Assembly: GCF_002797895.1 (NCBI RefSeq)
Contig: NZ_PGES01000001.1
Coordinates: 1,364,001-1,428,000 of the forward strand
Length of the DNA stretch: 64,000 bases
Reading direction: 5' to 3'
Source of the DNA: Janthinobacterium sp. 67
GTDB lineage: Bacteria > Pseudomonadota > Gammaproteobacteria > Burkholderiales > Burkholderiaceae_D
The position numbers and the translations under genes are program-made. The notes beneath the pieces are model-generated. The model worked only from the letters and a program-made list of their open reading frames with translations, ran no database searches and was not told where the DNA came from. Each line of letters begins with the position of its first letter. The first letter of the stretch is position 1. Positions 63,226 through 64,000 of the stretch are shown here, piece after piece.

Positions 63226-63561
63226 ATGACAGATATCAACACACCACTGACGGGCGAGCGCTTGCTGCTCATGCTGGCGGCGCTCGACAACCCGCACCGA
63301 CTGCGCATCATCGCGGCGCTGGCCAGCGGCGGGCGCAATTACATCAGCCAGCTGGCGCGCGACCTGGGCATCAGCCGGCCCCTGCTGCATTTGCACCTGC
63401 AAAAACTGGAACACGCGGGACTGGTCACCAGCCAGCTGGAGCTGTCGCATGACGGCAAGGCCCTCAACTATTTCGAGGCCAGCCCATTTGAATTGCGGCT
63501 GACGCCGGCCAGCATCGCCACGGCGGCGTCCTCGCTCACCCCCACCCCGGATCAATCCTGA
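63226..63561 (+). CDS. ArsR-like winged-helix regulator
   Basis: 111 residues; wHTH LDNPHRLRIIAALASGGRNY and ISQLARDLGISRPLLHLHLQ, with wing ELSHDGKALNYFEAS. It has no cysteine, so it is not a cysteine-based metal sensor; three histidines cluster in the recognition helix region. No ribosome site precedes the ATG, which coincides with the predicted transcription start. It is the first gene of an operon of small membrane proteins and is a candidate to bind the twin palindromes shared with folE2. Confidence 0.85.
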   Translation: MTDINTPLTGERLLLMLAALDNPHRLRIIAALASGGRNYISQLARDLGISRPLLHLHLQKLEHAGLVTSQLELSHDGKALNYFEASPFELRLTPASIATAASSLTPTPDQS

Positions 63562-63576
63562 ACTGTAGAGGCCATC

Positions 63577-63834
63577 ATGTCTGAAAATATCTTTTTTGCC
63601 GCCTTCTTCTTTCCCTGCACGGCCGCCGTCATCATCTTCGCCCTCAAATACACGTCCGGCATCGTGCAGGCGCGCGCCAGGCTGGCGCAGGACGGCGCCT
63701 ACCAGGAGCTGGCCAAATCGATGGCCGCCGCCCAGGTGGAAACGGCAGCGTCGCTGGCCGCATTGAGCGCATCCGTGGCGCAGATCCAGGCACGCCTGGG
63801 CAGCCTGGAAACCATCCTCAAGGAAGTCGAATAA
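63577..63834 (+). CDS. Small membrane protein with coiled coil
   Basis: 85 residues: one membrane helix at the start (FFAAFFFPCTAAVIIFALKY, about 6-25), then a long amphipathic helix, probably coiled coil (AYQELAKSMAAAQVETAASL; VAQIQARLGSLETILKEVE). It lies 15 bp after the regulator gene. Function unknown; arrangement suggests a regulated membrane-stress-type operon. Confidence 0.8.
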   Translation: MSENIFFAAFFFPCTAAVIIFALKYTSGIVQARARLAQDGAYQELAKSMAAAQVETAASLAALSASVAQIQARLGSLETILKEVE

Positions 63835-63868
63835 TCCCTTTGCCCTAACACGACTTGGAGACCGCACC

Positions 63869-64000
63869 ATGAATACCGTATCGACCGCCCGTCTGTATGC
63901 GCTGCGCGCCATGTATCTGCTGGTCGTCGCGGGCCTCGGCAGCGTGCTGTGGCCCGGCATCGTCACCCCGCACGCGCCGTGGGAACTGATGCGCGGCACC
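63869..64000 (+). CDS. Membrane protein, N-terminal part (cut by window edge)
   Basis: 44 codons are visible: MNTVSTARLYALRAMYLLVV then a hydrophobic helix through AGLGSVLWPGIVTPHAPWEL. CTTGGAGACCGC gives the ribosome site. It is the third gene of the wHTH operon and continues beyond the window. Family not determinable from this fragment. Confidence 0.75.
   Translation, partial: MNTVSTARLYALRAMYLLVVAGLGSVLWPGIVTPHAPWELMRGT

Overview
The window reads as chromosomal DNA of a GC-rich, Gram-negative betaproteobacterium. Burkholderiales-type general porins, class A PBP, NodT/RND efflux, FecIR-type iron uptake, PEP carboxylase and a gentisate pathway fit the Oxalobacteraceae (Janthinobacterium/Massilia/Duganella group). 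That placement is an inference from gene content; there is no rRNA or other marker here. I saw no tRNA, rRNA, prophage, IS element or CRISPR array. Most genes are dense and co-oriented, with many 4-base start/stop overlaps.

Layout. 1-2.6 kb: Fur-box-controlled fecI-fecR and a TonB siderophore receptor cut by the left edge. 2.6-8.9 kb: DUF3617 protein, small membrane protein, then central carbon genes pyk, gap and ppc. 9.2-13.6 kb: NsrR repressor, acetate uptake pair (DUF485/ActP), and an NO-detoxification operon (hemerythrin-like protein, flavohemoglobin hmp) with an NsrR-like operator. 13.7-19.8 kb: a six-gene stressosome-type operon (RsbR, RsbS, RsbT, a GHKL-PP2C fusion, a hybrid kinase with an extra N-terminal GHKL domain, and a REC-kinase-REC protein) with no sigma factor; this is the most interesting block. 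19.9-25 kb: metallophosphoesterase, DUF4303 protein, LysR/SDR pair, Rrf2/thioredoxin-reductase-like pair. 25-30 kb: porin plus three-subunit periplasmic GMC dehydrogenase (Tat small subunit, FAD subunit, triheme cytochrome c). 30-40 kb: HpaR-like regulator, DUF885 peptidase, LacI/PhyH/Gfo-Idh-MocA module, GH3 lipoprotein glycosidase with divergent AraC regulator. 39.5-47.2 kb: HxlR/oxidoreductase pair and a TetR-controlled RND pump with its outer-membrane channel. 47.2-54.4 kb: a complete 3-hydroxybenzoate/gentisate operon with transporter, porin and divergent LysR regulator. 54.4-58.1 kb: a degraded, partly AT-rich stretch with a broken acetyltransferase, a broken higA antitoxin and small unknown genes. 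58.1-64 kb: class A PBP, unknown protein, class D beta-lactamase, a 52-residue charged protein, folE2, and a divergent wHTH-regulated membrane operon running off the right edge.

How parts work together: the gentisate operon should take 3-hydroxybenzoate to pyruvate and fumarate, feeding the nearby central carbon genes. NsrR, hemerythrin and Hmp form a nitric oxide circuit whose control region is shared with the divergent stressosome operon. Operators visible by eye support Fur (fec), NsrR (hemerythrin-hmp), TetR (RND pump) and an unassigned factor acting on the folE2/wHTH intergenic region. Two copies of one hairpin repeat family (6.1 and 25.0 kb) suggest a dispersed REP-like element.
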